Under the pieces are notes generated by a model. That model had not been told where the DNA came from. It saw only the letters and a list, made by a program, of their open reading frames with translations, and made no database searches. The position numbers and the translations under genes were made by a program. This document shows positions 20,955 through 36,423 of a stretch of DNA of 64,000 bases, in pieces; the first letter of the stretch is position 1, and every line of letters starts with the position of its first letter. The stretch lies in assembly GCA_946122785.1 (NCBI GenBank), contig CAMGYJ010000006.1, positions 47,884,066 through 47,948,065 of the forward strand. The letters are read 5' to 3'. This DNA is from Linum tenue (taxonomy: Eukaryota; Streptophyta; Magnoliopsida; Malpighiales; Linaceae).

Positions 20955-21622
20955 TGTTGAGAAACTGGGCAGCAACCACAAGCAAGAATAGAATGACAAG
21001 ACACACGATTTTTACGTGGAAAACCCAAATCGGGAAAAACCACGGGACCTTTGTCCAAGCCACAACTCCACTAGACTTTGATGGGATTACAAGTCATCTC
21101 TAGACTAGCTAGAGGATTACAAATACCTCAAGAACACCCTTCTTGGATCAACAATCAACCATAATAGCTCTCACCAACATGGTGGATAACAAGAACAAGA
21201 GCAAGGCAAAGAGAGGTTTAGAGATACAAAAAAAAACAGATTCGTACACCTTCTGTCCAGGAACGATTCCGACGAACTAGACCTCAGAATGACGATCCCT
21301 CCGGTCAGAATGAAGCCCAGAGAATCGCGAACCTACTGTCCAAATTTCAGGACGATCCAACGGTGCAATCTTCCAGAACGCTCACTTGAGCAGACTGCCC
21401 TGCTGCAGAAACGAAAACTGGAGCTCTTCCTCTCTTCTCTCTTTTTTCTTATCTCTTCTCTTTTCTTGATTCTCTCTCTACAAATGAAAGGCTGTCCTCT
21501 CTTTTCACTTTTACAAGACAATAACTCTCTATTTTGAAAATAGAGGATCTTCTAGAAACCAACCAAGAACCCAAACTCAAACCGGTTAATCCAACCACCA
21601 TATGAGTTGGACCAACCCAACA
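20955..21622 (-). repeat. 3' LTR of the Tnt1-like copia element
   Basis: TGTTGAGAAA to CCCAACA, 668 bases. It lies next to the purine tract that reads GGAGGGGGAGATT on the minus strand. Confidence 0.93.
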
Positions 21623-21638
21623 AATCTCCCCCTCCAGC

Positions 21639-22529
21639 TCATATGGGGGGTAGCACCAAACCTGCTTCATCTCGACAGAAGATATGTTTTCCACTTGGTA
21701 GAGACTTAGTCATCATGTCCGAACCATTGTCATCCGTATGCACTTTGTTGAGCTCCAACAACTTCTCTTCCAAAACATCACGAATCCAATGATATCGAAC
21801 ATCTATGTGCTTCGACCTTGAGTGGAAAGTAGGATTCTTGCAAAGATGGATTGCACTTTGACTATCACAATAGAGCACATACCTCTCTTGCTTGATGCCC
21901 AACTCTTGAAGAAACTTCTTCAACCATAACATCTCTTTGCAAGCTTCTGTCACGGCTATGTACTCGGCTTCTGTTGTTGATAATGCAACACATTTTTGCA
22001 GTTTAGATTGCCATGAAACTGCAGAACCTGCAAAAGTCATCATGTATCCAGAAGTCGACTTTCTAGAGTCCACATCACCTGCCATGTTAGCATCGGTATA
22101 TCCATCAAGTATGGTCTTGCCATTACCAAAGCATAGACACACTCTAGAAGTACCTCTCAAGTAGCGAAGAATCCACTTCACTGCTGTCCAATGTTCTTTC
22201 CCCGGATTGGAAAGAAACCGACTGACAATCCCAACGGCATGAGCAATATCCGGTCTTGTGCAAACCATGGCATACATCAAGCTCCCAACAGCTGATGCAT
22301 AAGGCACATTCTTCATTGCTTCTTTCTCTTTCTCACTTGTTGGACAATGCTTCGAACTCAATATGAAATGTCCTCCAAGTGGAGTACTAGCCACCTTAGC
22401 CTTGCTCATGTTGAACCGCTCAAGAACTCTTTCAATATACATTTCTTGAGACAACCAAATTTTTCCATTCTTTCGATCCCTAGAGATTCTCATCCCTAGA
22501 ATTTGTTTCGCCGGTCCTAAGTCCTTCAT
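21639..22529 (-). pseudogene. Copia RT C-terminus and RNase H
   Basis: A 296-codon continuation of the polyprotein in the same frame as 22539-25658. It begins MKDLGPAKQILGMRI (RT end) and contains the copia RNase H signature: GYTDANMAGDVDSRKSTSG, then STTEAEYIAVTEACKE, YCDSQSAIHLCKNP and HSRSKHIDVRYHWIRD. The domain is complete. It is separated from the upstream part only by a TAA at 22539-22541, four codons before its first Met. RNase H would remove the RNA strand during cDNA synthesis. Confidence 0.92.
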
Positions 22530-22538
22530 GGCAAAGGA

Positions 22539-25500
22539 TTAACTCAACTCCTTTTTCAATCTATCAATCTCTCCAACATTCCGACCCACGATCAACATGT
22601 CATCCACGTAAAGCAAGAGAATGATGAAATCATTTTCAGCAAAGTATTTCACAAACACACAATGATCGGAGGTAGTTCTTGCATACCCATTTTTGACCAT
22701 GAATGAGTCAAATTTCTTGTACCATTGCCTTGGTGCTTGCTTCAACCCATATAAGCTCTTTCTCAATCTGCATACAAGATCTTCTTTGCCTTTAACCTCA
22801 AACCCTTCCGGCTGATCCATGTATATCTCTTCTTCTAAGTCACCATGAAGAAACGCCGTCTTTACATCGAGTTGTTCAACTTCTAAGTCCAAACTTGCAG
22901 CCAACCCAAGCACAACTCGGATAGAGGACATCTTCACCACGGGAGAGAAAATTTCTTCAAAGTCAACACCTTTCTTTTGGTTGAAACCCTTCACAACTAG
23001 TCGCGCCCTAAACCGAGGCTTTGAACTAGTTTCCTCCGTCTTTAACTTGTAGACCCACTTGTTCTTAAGTGATCTTTTTCCTTTGGGTAGTTTCACCAAA
23101 TCATAGGTGTGATTCTCTTGCAAAGACTTCATCTCTTCTTGCATTGCTTTGTTCCACTCCTCCTTGTCTTCATGAGACATGGCTTCTTGATAATATTCGG
23201 GTTCTCCCCCGTCAGTCAACAATAGGTACTCATGAGGGGAGTACCAAGTGGAAGTTTTGCGATCTCTTGTTGACTTTCTTGGTTCGGGTAGAGGTTGCTC
23301 TTCTTCAACTTGTTCTTCTTGCTCCAATTGCTCTTCTCCTTGCACTTCTTGATCTAGCGCACCTTGGGGCTCATTATGCACTACTTCCTCAACATTTTCA
23401 TGCATTTGGGATGGAGATATAGGCTCCAAATTAACCGAACTAGCTGCTGTATTTTTCTTGTTTTCACCCCTTTCGACATCTTCACTTGTCTCATCTTCAA
23501 GAAAAATCACATCCCGGCTCCGAACAATTTTCCTTGCAATTGGATCCCATAATCTGTACCCAAACTCTTCATGCCCATAGCCCATGAATATACATGGCTT
23601 TGCTTTGTCATCAAGCTTTGCTCTCTCATCTTTTGGAACATGAACATAAGCTTTGCAACCGAACACTCGCAAGTGCTCATATGAGACTTCCTTTCCCGTC
23701 CAAACTCGTTGAGGCACGTCACCCTCCAAAGGGACCGATGGAGAAAGGTTGATTAGATCAACGGCTGTCCGCATTGCTTCTCCCCAAAATGATTTAGGTA
23801 GCTTGGCATGTGAGAGCATACACTTGATTCTCTCACAAATTGTTCTATTCATCCTCTCGGCGACACCGTTTTGTTGTGGAGTCTTGGGTACACTTTTCTG
23901 CAGTTTAATTCCGTGCAATCTGCAGTAGCTTTCGAATGGACCTCTATACTCTCCCCCGTTATCAGCCCTTACACACTTCAACTTGAGGCCGGTTTCCCTT
24001 TCCACTTCAGCATGAAATTGCTTGAAAACATCTAGCACTTGATCCTTCGTTTTCAAAGCATATGTCCACACCTTCCTTGAGTGATCATCGATGAAGGTAA
24101 CATAATAGCTTGCACCACCAAGAGTTTTATCTCGCATAAAACAAACATCGGTGTGAATTAGATCAAGTACCTTACTCCTTCTAGAAGGTGGAAATCTATG
24201 AAATGCAACTCTGTGAGTTTTTCCGGCTAAGCAATCAACACAAGTTTTAAGAAGAGTACCTTTAGCTCCGGGCAAGAGTTGTTTCTTGGAGAGTATTTGC
24301 AGCCCCTTCTCGCTCAAATGACCGAGTCTCTTATGCCAAAGCTCAATGAAAGAATCTTTCTCAGCAACATTGATTCCTCCCTTGCTATGCTTTGCATTCG
24401 TCATGTAGAGCGTACTTTCCTTCTTGCCTTTAGCCACCACAAGAGAACCTCTTGAGAGCTTCCATTTTCCTTCTCCAAAATAGTTGGTATAACCATCATC
24501 ATCAAGTTTTCCCGTGGATATCAAATTCAGCCTCATGTCAGGAACATGTCTCACATCCTTCAAGACTAGCTTGCAACCCGTGTTGGTCTCTAGATGAATA
24601 TCACCCATGCCAACAATCTTTGATGTGCCATCATTTCCCATCCTCACACAACCATAGTTACCATTTGTGTAGGAAGAGAAAAAATCAACCCGTGAGGTCA
24701 CATGGAATGAGGCACCCGAGTCAATAACCCATGTACTCTCTTGACAAGCAAGGTTAACAAAACCGGCATCACTAACAATGACTACATCACCATCTGTGGC
24801 AGCAGCAGTAGTATCATCTTTTTCTCGGTTTTCCACACCTTTTCCTCTAGCTTGTTCCCGTTTCAAGATTATGCACTCTCTCTTCATGTGTCCGGGCTGG
24901 TTGCAATGATAACATGTGATATCTCCTCTTGGTCTTGACAATGATTTCGATCTCCCTTTTGATCTCCCTCGGCTGTTACTTCGATTCTGAGAGTTCTTGA
25001 AGTTGAAATTTCGATTTCTACTTCTTCCACGACTTCCAGAATTATCCGCCACCAAAGCATGTGACTCCGATGTAATACCCAACTCTTTTCTTCTTGCCTC
25101 TTCATTCAGCATGCTATCCTTGACAATGTCCATCGTCAACTTGCCATTAGGTGCTGAGTTGCTAAGTGAGACCACCAAAGTCTCCCAACTATCCGGCAAA
25201 GAACTGAGAAGTAACAATGCTTGCACTTCATCATCAAGTGCTAACTTCATAGTAGTTAGCTGGTTCACAAGCCCTTGAAAGTCACTCAAATGCTCAGAGA
25301 CACTATGCCCATCCTTGTACTTCAAGTTCACAATTCTTCGAATGAGTGAGGCTTTATCTTGAGCCGATTGCCTCTCATACATGGACTCCAATTTCTGCCA
25401 CAATTCATCTGCTCTTGTATCTTTTGCAACATGATGAAAAATGCTTTGGTCAATCCATTGTCGAATGATTGCCACCGTCTTTCTATGCAAGACTTCCCAT

Positions 25501-25658
25501 TGCTTCTCGGTCTTGTCTTCCGGCTTCTTGCTGCCATTTTCAATTGGCTCATAGAGATCCTTGCAAAACAGAATATCCTCCATCCGTGGCTTCCAAATAG
25601 AGTAGTTGGATGATGTCAACTTGATCATTGCTCCACTTGAGTCATCCATTCTTGCCAT
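22539..25658 (-). CDS. Copia gag-protease-integrase-RT polyprotein, stopped in RT
   Basis: An intact 1039-codon frame. In order: a gag domain (residues about 1-200, LTSSNYSIWKPRMEDIL near the start), a zinc knuckle CYHCNQPGHMKREC, protease with WVIDSGASFHVTS, pre-integrase ELWHKRLGHLSEKGL, and an integrase core with FIDDHSRKVWTY, RADNGGEYRGPF and TPQQNGVAERMNRT. A Pro/Glu linker and RT with VKTAFLHGDLEEEIYM and LLLYVDDMLIVG follow. It ends at TAA within RT (after KKEL-S), so RT and RNase H are cut off unless the stop is read through. Start chosen at the first Met, shortly inside the primer site, as usual in Tnt1-type elements. Confidence 0.93.
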   Translation of the reverse strand: MARMDDSSGAMIKLTSSNYSIWKPRMEDILFCKDLYEPIENGSKKPEDKTEKQWEVLHRKTVAIIRQWIDQSIFHHVAKDTRADELWQKLESMYERQSAQDKASLIRRIVNLKYKDGHSVSEHLSDFQGLVNQLTTMKLALDDEVQALLLLSSLPDSWETLVVSLSNSAPNGKLTMDIVKDSMLNEEARRKELGITSESHALVADNSGSRGRSRNRNFNFKNSQNRSNSRGRSKGRSKSLSRPRGDITCYHCNQPGHMKRECIILKREQARGKGVENREKDDTTAAATDGDVVIVSDAGFVNLACQESTWVIDSGASFHVTSRVDFFSSYTNGNYGCVRMGNDGTSKIVGMGDIHLETNTGCKLVLKDVRHVPDMRLNLISTGKLDDDGYTNYFGEGKWKLSRGSLVVAKGKKESTLYMTNAKHSKGGINVAEKDSFIELWHKRLGHLSEKGLQILSKKQLLPGAKGTLLKTCVDCLAGKTHRVAFHRFPPSRRSKVLDLIHTDVCFMRDKTLGGASYYVTFIDDHSRKVWTYALKTKDQVLDVFKQFHAEVERETGLKLKCVRADNGGEYRGPFESYCRLHGIKLQKSVPKTPQQNGVAERMNRTICERIKCMLSHAKLPKSFWGEAMRTAVDLINLSPSVPLEGDVPQRVWTGKEVSYEHLRVFGCKAYVHVPKDERAKLDDKAKPCIFMGYGHEEFGYRLWDPIARKIVRSRDVIFLEDETSEDVERGENKKNTAASSVNLEPISPSQMHENVEEVVHNEPQGALDQEVQGEEQLEQEEQVEEEQPLPEPRKSTRDRKTSTWYSPHEYLLLTDGGEPEYYQEAMSHEDKEEWNKAMQEEMKSLQENHTYDLVKLPKGKRSLKNKWVYKLKTEETSSKPRFRARLVVKGFNQKKGVDFEEIFSPVVKMSSIRVVLGLAASLDLEVEQLDVKTAFLHGDLEEEIYMDQPEGFEVKGKEDLVCRLRKSLYGLKQAPRQWYKKFDSFMVKNGYARTTSDHCVFVKYFAENDFIILLLYVDDMLIVGRNVGEIDRLKKELS

Positions 25659-25689
25659 TCACCAAACACAGCCCCCAAAACAACCTAAT

Positions 25690-25701
25690 GCTCTGATACC
25701 A
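25690..25701 (-). other. Primer binding site, initiator-Met type
   Basis: The complement reads TGGTATCAGAGC, an exact match to the plant initiator-Met tRNA 3' end site, one base inside the LTR. Confidence 0.93.
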
Positions 25702-25702
25702 C

Positions 25703-26368
25703 TGTTGAGAAACCGGGCAGCAACCACAAGCAAGAATAGAATGACAAGACAAACGATTTTTACGTGGAAAACCCAAATCGGGAAAAACCACGGGACCTTT
25801 GTCCAAGCCACAACTCCACTAGACTTTGGTGGGATTACAAGTCCTCTCTAGACTAGCTAGAGGATTACAAATACCTCAAGAACACCCTTCTTGGATCAAC
25901 AATCAACCATAATAGCTCTCACCAACATGGTGGATAACAAGAACAAGAGCAAGGCAAAGAGAGGTTTAGAGATACAAAAAAACAGATTCGTACACCTTCT
26001 GTCCAGGAACGATTCCGACGAACTAGACCTCAGAATGACGATCCCTCCGGTCAGAATGAAGCCCAAAGAATCGCAAACCTACTGTCCAAATTTCAGGACG
26101 ATCCAACGGTGCAATCTTCCAGAACGCTCACTTGAGCAGACTGCCCTGCTGCAGAAACGAAAACTGCAGCTCTTCCTCTCTTCTCTCTTTTTTCTTATCT
26201 CTTCTCTTTTCTTGATTCTCTCTCTACAAATGAAAGGCTGTCCTCTCTTTTCACTTTTACAAGACAATAACTCTCTATTTTGAAAATAGAGGATCTTCTA
26301 GAAACCAACCAAGAACCCAAACTCAAACCGGTTAATCCAACCACCATATGAGTTGGACCAACCCAACA
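25703..26368 (-). repeat. 5' LTR of the Tnt1-like copia element
   Basis: TGTTGAGAAA to CCCAACA, 666 bases. The two-base length difference from 20955-21622 is in an A run near 25975. Confidence 0.93.
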
Positions 26369-26669
26369 CTTAGTCACTTGACTAAGCCCCTCCTAGCTCT
26401 TAGATCTGGATATAGCAATATGATGGTTAAAAAGTGGGAATGACTATTTAACTAATGACATGGGTAGTTTGGGTATTATGGAAAATTACGAAGTATACAA
26501 ACCGGCCTTACAATGAGTACAAACCATACAAACATACGAACAGTACAAACTAGAGCGACAAAACATACAAACAAATTTACAAACATATGAACTGTACAAA
26601 AAATACAAACTAGACCGACAAACAATACAAACCATACAAAAAGAAAAAACAACCAGGTTGACTTTTGAG

Positions 26670-27402
26670 CAAGGTTCTAAAAGGCGCTAGGCGTAAGGCA
26701 TGCGCTCGGCTCCTGACTTGCGCCTTGCCCGATTAGGCGTAGCTTATGTGCGCCTAGGCGTTCAGAGCATAAATGGAAAAATTCTCAAATATTTCCTGTT
26801 TTCTAGAATAATTCATATAATCCAAGAGCATATAAAATTAGCAATGTCTAGTTCTTAACAGTAAACACTTAACATAACAAATAACAAGCAAATAGTGACC
26901 AATCATCTGCAAATAGGTGCTTATAGAGGCAAGAAGCTTGTGCTACGTACCGAGGAGAAGGAAGGAGCAGCAATTGACGAGTTTCGACTTTATTTCCCAC
27001 TATAGCAGCGGAGCGGTGTGAAGGCGAGAAGAGTGATCGATGACTTTCTCCTGCGGCGGGAGAGAGCAGCAAATGGGGCGAGAGTTAGGGCGGCAGGCGG
27101 TAGCAGATGGGGCGAGAGCTAGGGTGGCAGGCGAGAGCAGATGTTACTTCCTGTGTTTCTGATTTTCTAGGGAAAGAGGCAAGTTTCTGATTTTCTAGGA
27201 CAAAACGAAGAGTATTGGGTTTAACCGCCTAAGCTCGCCCAGGCACGCCTTCTCTCCACTAGGCGCAAACTAAGCGCTATTCCTAACTACTAAGCGCTAC
27301 CAGCGCCTTTTACAATGCCTATGGCCAAGTCAAGGCGATCCTCTACCGCCTACCGCCTAATTGAGCCTAGGCGTGCGCCTAGGCGCGCCTTCTTGAACCA
27401 TG
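26670..27402. mobile_element. hAT-type element, 733 bp, GGCGC-rich ends
   Basis: Ends CAAGGTTCTAAAAGGCGC and GCGCCTTCTTGAACCATG are imperfect inverse copies with further CTAGGCG repeats inward. It is flanked by the perfect 8-base duplication CTTTTGAG (26662-26669 and 27403-27410). No transposase frame. It has landed inside a hairpin unit of the surrounding Mutator-like element. Confidence 0.9.
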
Positions 27403-27457
27403 CTTTTGAGGCTCCATCCCTATATAGAGGGGCTCCTTCCCAAAGTCAACCCGGGTG
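27403..27457. repeat. TATA-centred hairpin unit b1, split
   Basis: The right half of a hairpin unit; its left arm (ending at 26669) was separated by the hAT insertion. Confidence 0.75.
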
Positions 27458-27527
27458 TTTTTTAGACATACCAACATGGTGGACAAAAATGACAAACTAG
27501 ACCAAAAATTCATACAAACTGAAAAAA

Positions 27528-27590
27528 CACCCGGGTTGACTTTGGAGGCTTCATCCCTATATAGAGGGCTCCGTCTCAAAGTCAACTCGT
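27528..27590. repeat. TATA-centred hairpin unit b2
   Basis: CACCCGGGTTGACTTTGG with a decayed right arm and the CCCTATATAGAGGG centre intact. Confidence 0.75.
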
Positions 27591-27672
27591 TTGTTTTTTA
27601 GACATACAAACATTACGAACATGGTGGACAAAAATGATAAACTAGACCGACAATCCATACGAACTAGAAAAA

Positions 27673-27740
27673 ACACTCGGGTTGACTTTGGAGGCTCCAT
27701 CCCTATATAGAGGAGTTCCATCCAAAAGTCAACCAGGTTG
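27673..27740. repeat. TATA-centred hairpin unit b3
   Basis: Same unit, both arms with mismatches; the CCCTATATAGAGG centre is kept. Confidence 0.75.
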
Positions 27741-28520
27741 TTTTTTAGACATAAAAAACATTACAAACATGGTTGACAAAAATGATAAACATGGTGCACA
27801 AAAATAACAAAGTTTACAAACATTACAAAAAAACCCGACAAACATTACAAAATAACAAAGCATACAAACATTACAAAATAAACTGACAAGCAGTACAAAG
27901 CATACTAACATACAAAATGTCACTAAAAATGACAAACGATACAAACCGAATCTATACAAACATTACAAAATAGATCAACAAACATCACAAATCCAACACT
28001 GTCGCCGGGAAATTTCCTCCGGTCGCCGGAAAAAACTCTCTCTCTCTGGGAAAATTCCTAGGAAAGGAAGCATGCATGTTCCCACAAATTGGATCTCTCT
28101 GTCCTGCTGGGAATTAAAGGAAGCATGCATGTTCCCAAAATTGGACGGAACTGCCGCCGAAAATTTGACTGATCGGCGCAAACGGGGGAGGACGGTGACT
28201 AGCCGGTGCAAGGGGACGGAGACGTAGCGCTTGCATTTTTTTAATTTTATAAACAAACATGCAATTACCACATTATCCTTCATTAAATTGGATTAATTGG
28301 AACTCTTGGATTTTAATGAGTTTGAGTGGCTGAGATTCACTTAGCCATTTGAGTAAGGGACCCCCTTAGTCACCTGATCTTGACCCATTCAAATATATAT
28401 ATATATATATTTTTTTTGAAAGGTTAACCCGTTCAAATATTAGTACGACTAATAATGATTCAGATATGTTTTTAAGTGATTTTCTATAAAAAAGAGGGAA
28501 GCCGTAGTTTTTAGGGGGAA

Positions 28521-28956
28521 AGTTAATCTGCTAACTTGAAAATACGTTAGCAAATACTAACTGATATCCAAAATACATGAACTAGTATCCAAGTACTAAA
28601 GTATCTAGAGAGCACAGACTAGTATTCAAAGTTTGCTAACTGATATCCACCATGAATCAACTATTATCCCAAATTCACAAACTAATATCTAGACAATACA
28701 GAATAGTATCCATATAACACATAATTAGTATCCCGATAACACTTAAGAGTATCCAAATAACACATAAGAGTATCCATATTGAATACTAGTTGGTTGATTG
28801 TGGATATTAGTTGGTATCTGCTATCTGAATACTAGTTTGTCATGTTTTGAATACTAATATGTGTTATCTAGATACTCAGCAGACTTGGATATTAGTTCAT
28901 ATATTTTGGATATTAGTTAGTATATACTAACGAATTTTCAAGTTAGCAGAATAACT
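28521..28956. mobile_element. Foldback repeat rich in AGTATCCA motifs
   Basis: The outer 70 or so bases at each end are inverse copies (AGTTAATCTGCTAACTTGAAAA at the left, TTTTCAAGTTAGCAGAATAACT at the right). The left half carries many TAGTATCCA/ATATCCA motifs and the right half their inverse TGGATATTAG/TGAATACTAG, so the whole 436 bases could fold. No clear TSD. It lies about 540 bases before the CIP111 start codon. Confidence 0.75.
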
Positions 28957-29493
28957 AGTCTGTTTAGGGGCTTATTAGGTATTCAAAATTTTAAGTTCTG
29001 CAATTCGGGATTTGGCGAACAAAACCCTCGCGCTTCCTTCTCCCTCCAAAGCCGACCATCGGTTGAAGCAGAAGTCACCCTTGCCGTCTCCCTCTCGTCC
29101 GGCGCCTTCTCCCTTCTCTCTTATCTTGCTGGAATAGATAAAATAAGGAAGCTCCTCTTCATCGTCAAGCAAGTCCTATTTTCACTTTTTTTCCTTTTCT
29201 CAGCTGTCTGCTTCTCCTTCTGCTTCTGCTGAATTTCTCATCTCTGGGTTAAGTGTTTCCTGTTGGATCTCGTTCTGCATGTTTAGAGAACATATAGTAC
29301 CCTCCATATTGTAATTGAGAGAAATCAACAGGCTGTCTTTCCTTAGTCGCTATTGGCCAAGAATTCTGTATCTCTGAGGTCATTTGTCCTGAATGATTTG
29401 TGCTTCAGCGAAATCCTTACTGTTGACCATGTTGATGATTTGCAGCTGCTTCCTCTGTTTAGGCTGGTTTTTTTAAGGAGCGAGAAAGAATAA

Positions 29494-34432
<4,939 letters not shown>

Positions 34433-35238
34433 TAAGATCGAGGTAGTTCAATTTTGTAAGTGCAGCTGGTAAATAGCTCAATATTCGGCCAAGTTTTCTC
34501 AAGTGTATTGTAAGTCCATCACCAAGAGACAAGCTTAAGGCCCTTCTTAATGGTGGATAGCCCCCCTGTTTGGATGGAGGAGGAATTCGAGGGAGATCTT
34601 ACAAACATGGCTTGATCTTGGATGCAACTCATTGTTAGGTTTTACTGGTAGTTTATTCTTGGATGCTACTTTTGAGCTGATGGGTTTTGGGTTTTCTAAG
34701 GTAGGGTGAGAATGGGAAGTCTAATCCTTCGTACAGATGTGGATGGATGCAGATGTTCTTTTCTGGTGTGAAATCTCATGCCAGATTTTGTCAAATTTGC
34801 TGTACTTCTCATAATTCTTCATGCGAGGGGGAAAAACGATGACTGAAACGGAGGCAAATTCGGATTATGAGAGCCACCTAGTCCTGTTTAGTGGCCTGAA
34901 ACGATTAAATCTTCTTAAATATACTAGCACAATGCCCAACCAACGAGAGTTTGATGATTATATAATTTGTAAATGACATGGATAATGGGTGTTTTGCTTT
35001 GTATTTTGTCATAAACTATCTACACAATACTCAAACTACTTTTTATATGCTACTTTTTATATGCTTTGAATGCATTGGAACATGAGAAATATCAAATGAC
35101 TAACAAAGAAAATGCAACTAATAGTAACATATATGATTACAAACAAAGTGTTGACTATATAACAAAGTCCACAAATGACAACGTGAGAGTTGCTTCTTAT
35201 GATACATACATAGTAAATCTTCACTATAAAAAAAAATG
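34433..35238. other. 3' flank of CIP111
   Basis: The first few hundred bases are likely 3' UTR. No further gene or element was recognised up to the TIR at 35239. Confidence 0.6.
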
Positions 35239-36423
35239 GCTTAATTGCAAGCTTGGTCACTCGAATTGCTATAAAATTTCACGTTTGCCACTCAAATTAA
35301 TTTATTCCATTTATAGTCATTCGAATTAGTTGAACAGTTCAAGTTCGGTCACTCTCCGTTAACCTCCGTTAACTTTGACTGACGTGGCGGTCAACTCTGA
35401 CAGTTGACCGTTAAATGTGTGACGTGGAAAATAAAAAATAATTAAAAATAAAAATTAAATTTTTAGAAATTACAGATCATTATCACAAAAAATTATAATT
35501 ATAAAAAATAAAAAAAAGAATGATGTGTTTCCCCCCCCCCTTTTTTCTTTTCAGTTCCTCTCCTTGCCGGATTCAGACCCATTTTGGATTAGTGTACAGA
35601 GATTTTGCTGCCAAACTTCTTGTTTAACCCATTTGGATTGTGGGTTTTCGGAGAAATGTTTGATGCTCTGTTCTTAAATCATAAAGGAGCAATCTTTCTT
35701 CTCTGAACTAGTCTGAGTCTGGTTATTGAAATTGCTCTGTTCTTCTGCAAATTCCAACTCCTGGTAATTTCTTCGCCGGTGGAGTCTGATTTCTGAAATT
35801 GCTCCGATTTTCGATTTCCATATCTGGGTTCCTTCCATTTTTTTTCCGGGCTATTCATTTTCTTAGTGGGTTAGCAAATGAAAGAGTTGTTAGAGAAAAG
35901 CTTGGATCCACAGCTATGGCACGCTTGTGCAGGGAGCATGGTTCAAATCTCAGCTCTCAACTCGAAAGTCTTCTACTTCCCACAAGGACACGCGAAGCAC
36001 TGCCAGTCCCCTGTCGATTTCCCCTTCTCCCCTGCCTCCAAAATCCCGGCCTCAATCCTCTGCCGTGTCACCGCCGTGAGGTTCCTCGCCGACCGGGAAA
36101 CAGACGAGGTGTACACCAAGATGAGCCTCGTCCGTTTCCCGGTCGAGGCTCATTTTTTATAATTATAATTTTTTGTAATAATGATGTGTAATTTCTAAAA
36201 ATTTAATTTTTATTTTTTCATTATTTTTTATTTGCCACGTCACACATTTAACGGTCAACTGTCAGAGTTGACCGCCACGTCAGTCAAAGTTAACGGAGGT
36301 TAACGGAGAGTGACCGAACTTGAACTGTTCAACTAATTCAAGTGACTATAAATGGAATAAATTAATTTGAGTGGCAAAAGTGAAATTTTATAGCAATTCG
36401 AGTGACCAAACTTGCAATTAAGC
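35239..36423. mobile_element. Long-TIR Mutator-like element with an ARF gene fragment (Pack-MULE)
   Basis: Inverted repeats of about 270 bases at both ends start GCTTAATTGCAAG and end CTTGCAATTAAGC. They contain repeated GTCACTCGAATT and TTGAC/TGACGTGG motifs. Flanks are A-rich (AAAAAAAAT against AAAACAAAT), compatible with a decayed 9-base TSD. The interior holds GC-rich host DNA with the start of an auxin response factor gene. There is no transposase. Confidence 0.85.
35878..36162 (+). pseudogene. Captured fragment of an auxin response factor (ARF10/16/17-type)
   Basis: The frame starts MKELLEKSLDPQLWHACAG, then KVFYFPQGHAKHC and CRVTAVRFLADRETDEVYTK. This is the conserved start of ARF10/16/17-type proteins, just before the DNA-binding B3 domain. 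It breaks off after about 85 residues into the element's right TIR, so no DNA-binding domain is present. About 300 bases of likely 5' leader precede it. The frame itself is undamaged, which suggests a recent capture. A stable or functional product is unlikely; antisense or small RNA from it could touch the parent gene. Confidence 0.88.

Larger units (their letters stand above)
20955..26368 (-). mobile_element. Nearly intact Tnt1-like Ty1/copia retrotransposon
   Basis: A minus-strand element of 5.4 kb with LTRs 20955-21622 and 25703-26368 and TSD CTTAG (20950-20954 and 26369-26373). It has an initiator-Met primer site and a purine tract (21623-21638 on the other strand). By eye the LTRs differ by about seven substitutions and a two-base A-run change. 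At the often used plant LTR rate of 1.3e-8 per site per year that is a few hundred thousand years. One stop codon breaks an otherwise complete polyprotein. Confidence 0.95.
20922..28386. mobile_element. Mutator-like element, copy 2, split by two insertions
   Basis: Same family as 14030-15414. The left end GAGAGAGGATCCAGTGAGTAAGG is only 33 bases before the copia element cuts in, and the rest resumes at 26369. The right end is CTTAGTCACCTGATCTTGACCC at 28386. The two families' internal ACAAAC-rich DNA and hairpins align (27400-27457, 27528-27590, 27673-27740). The UBL5 piece is absent. Flanks CTTTAAAAT and ATTCAAATA do not form a clean TSD, so this copy is older or has a rearranged flank. Confidence 0.82.
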
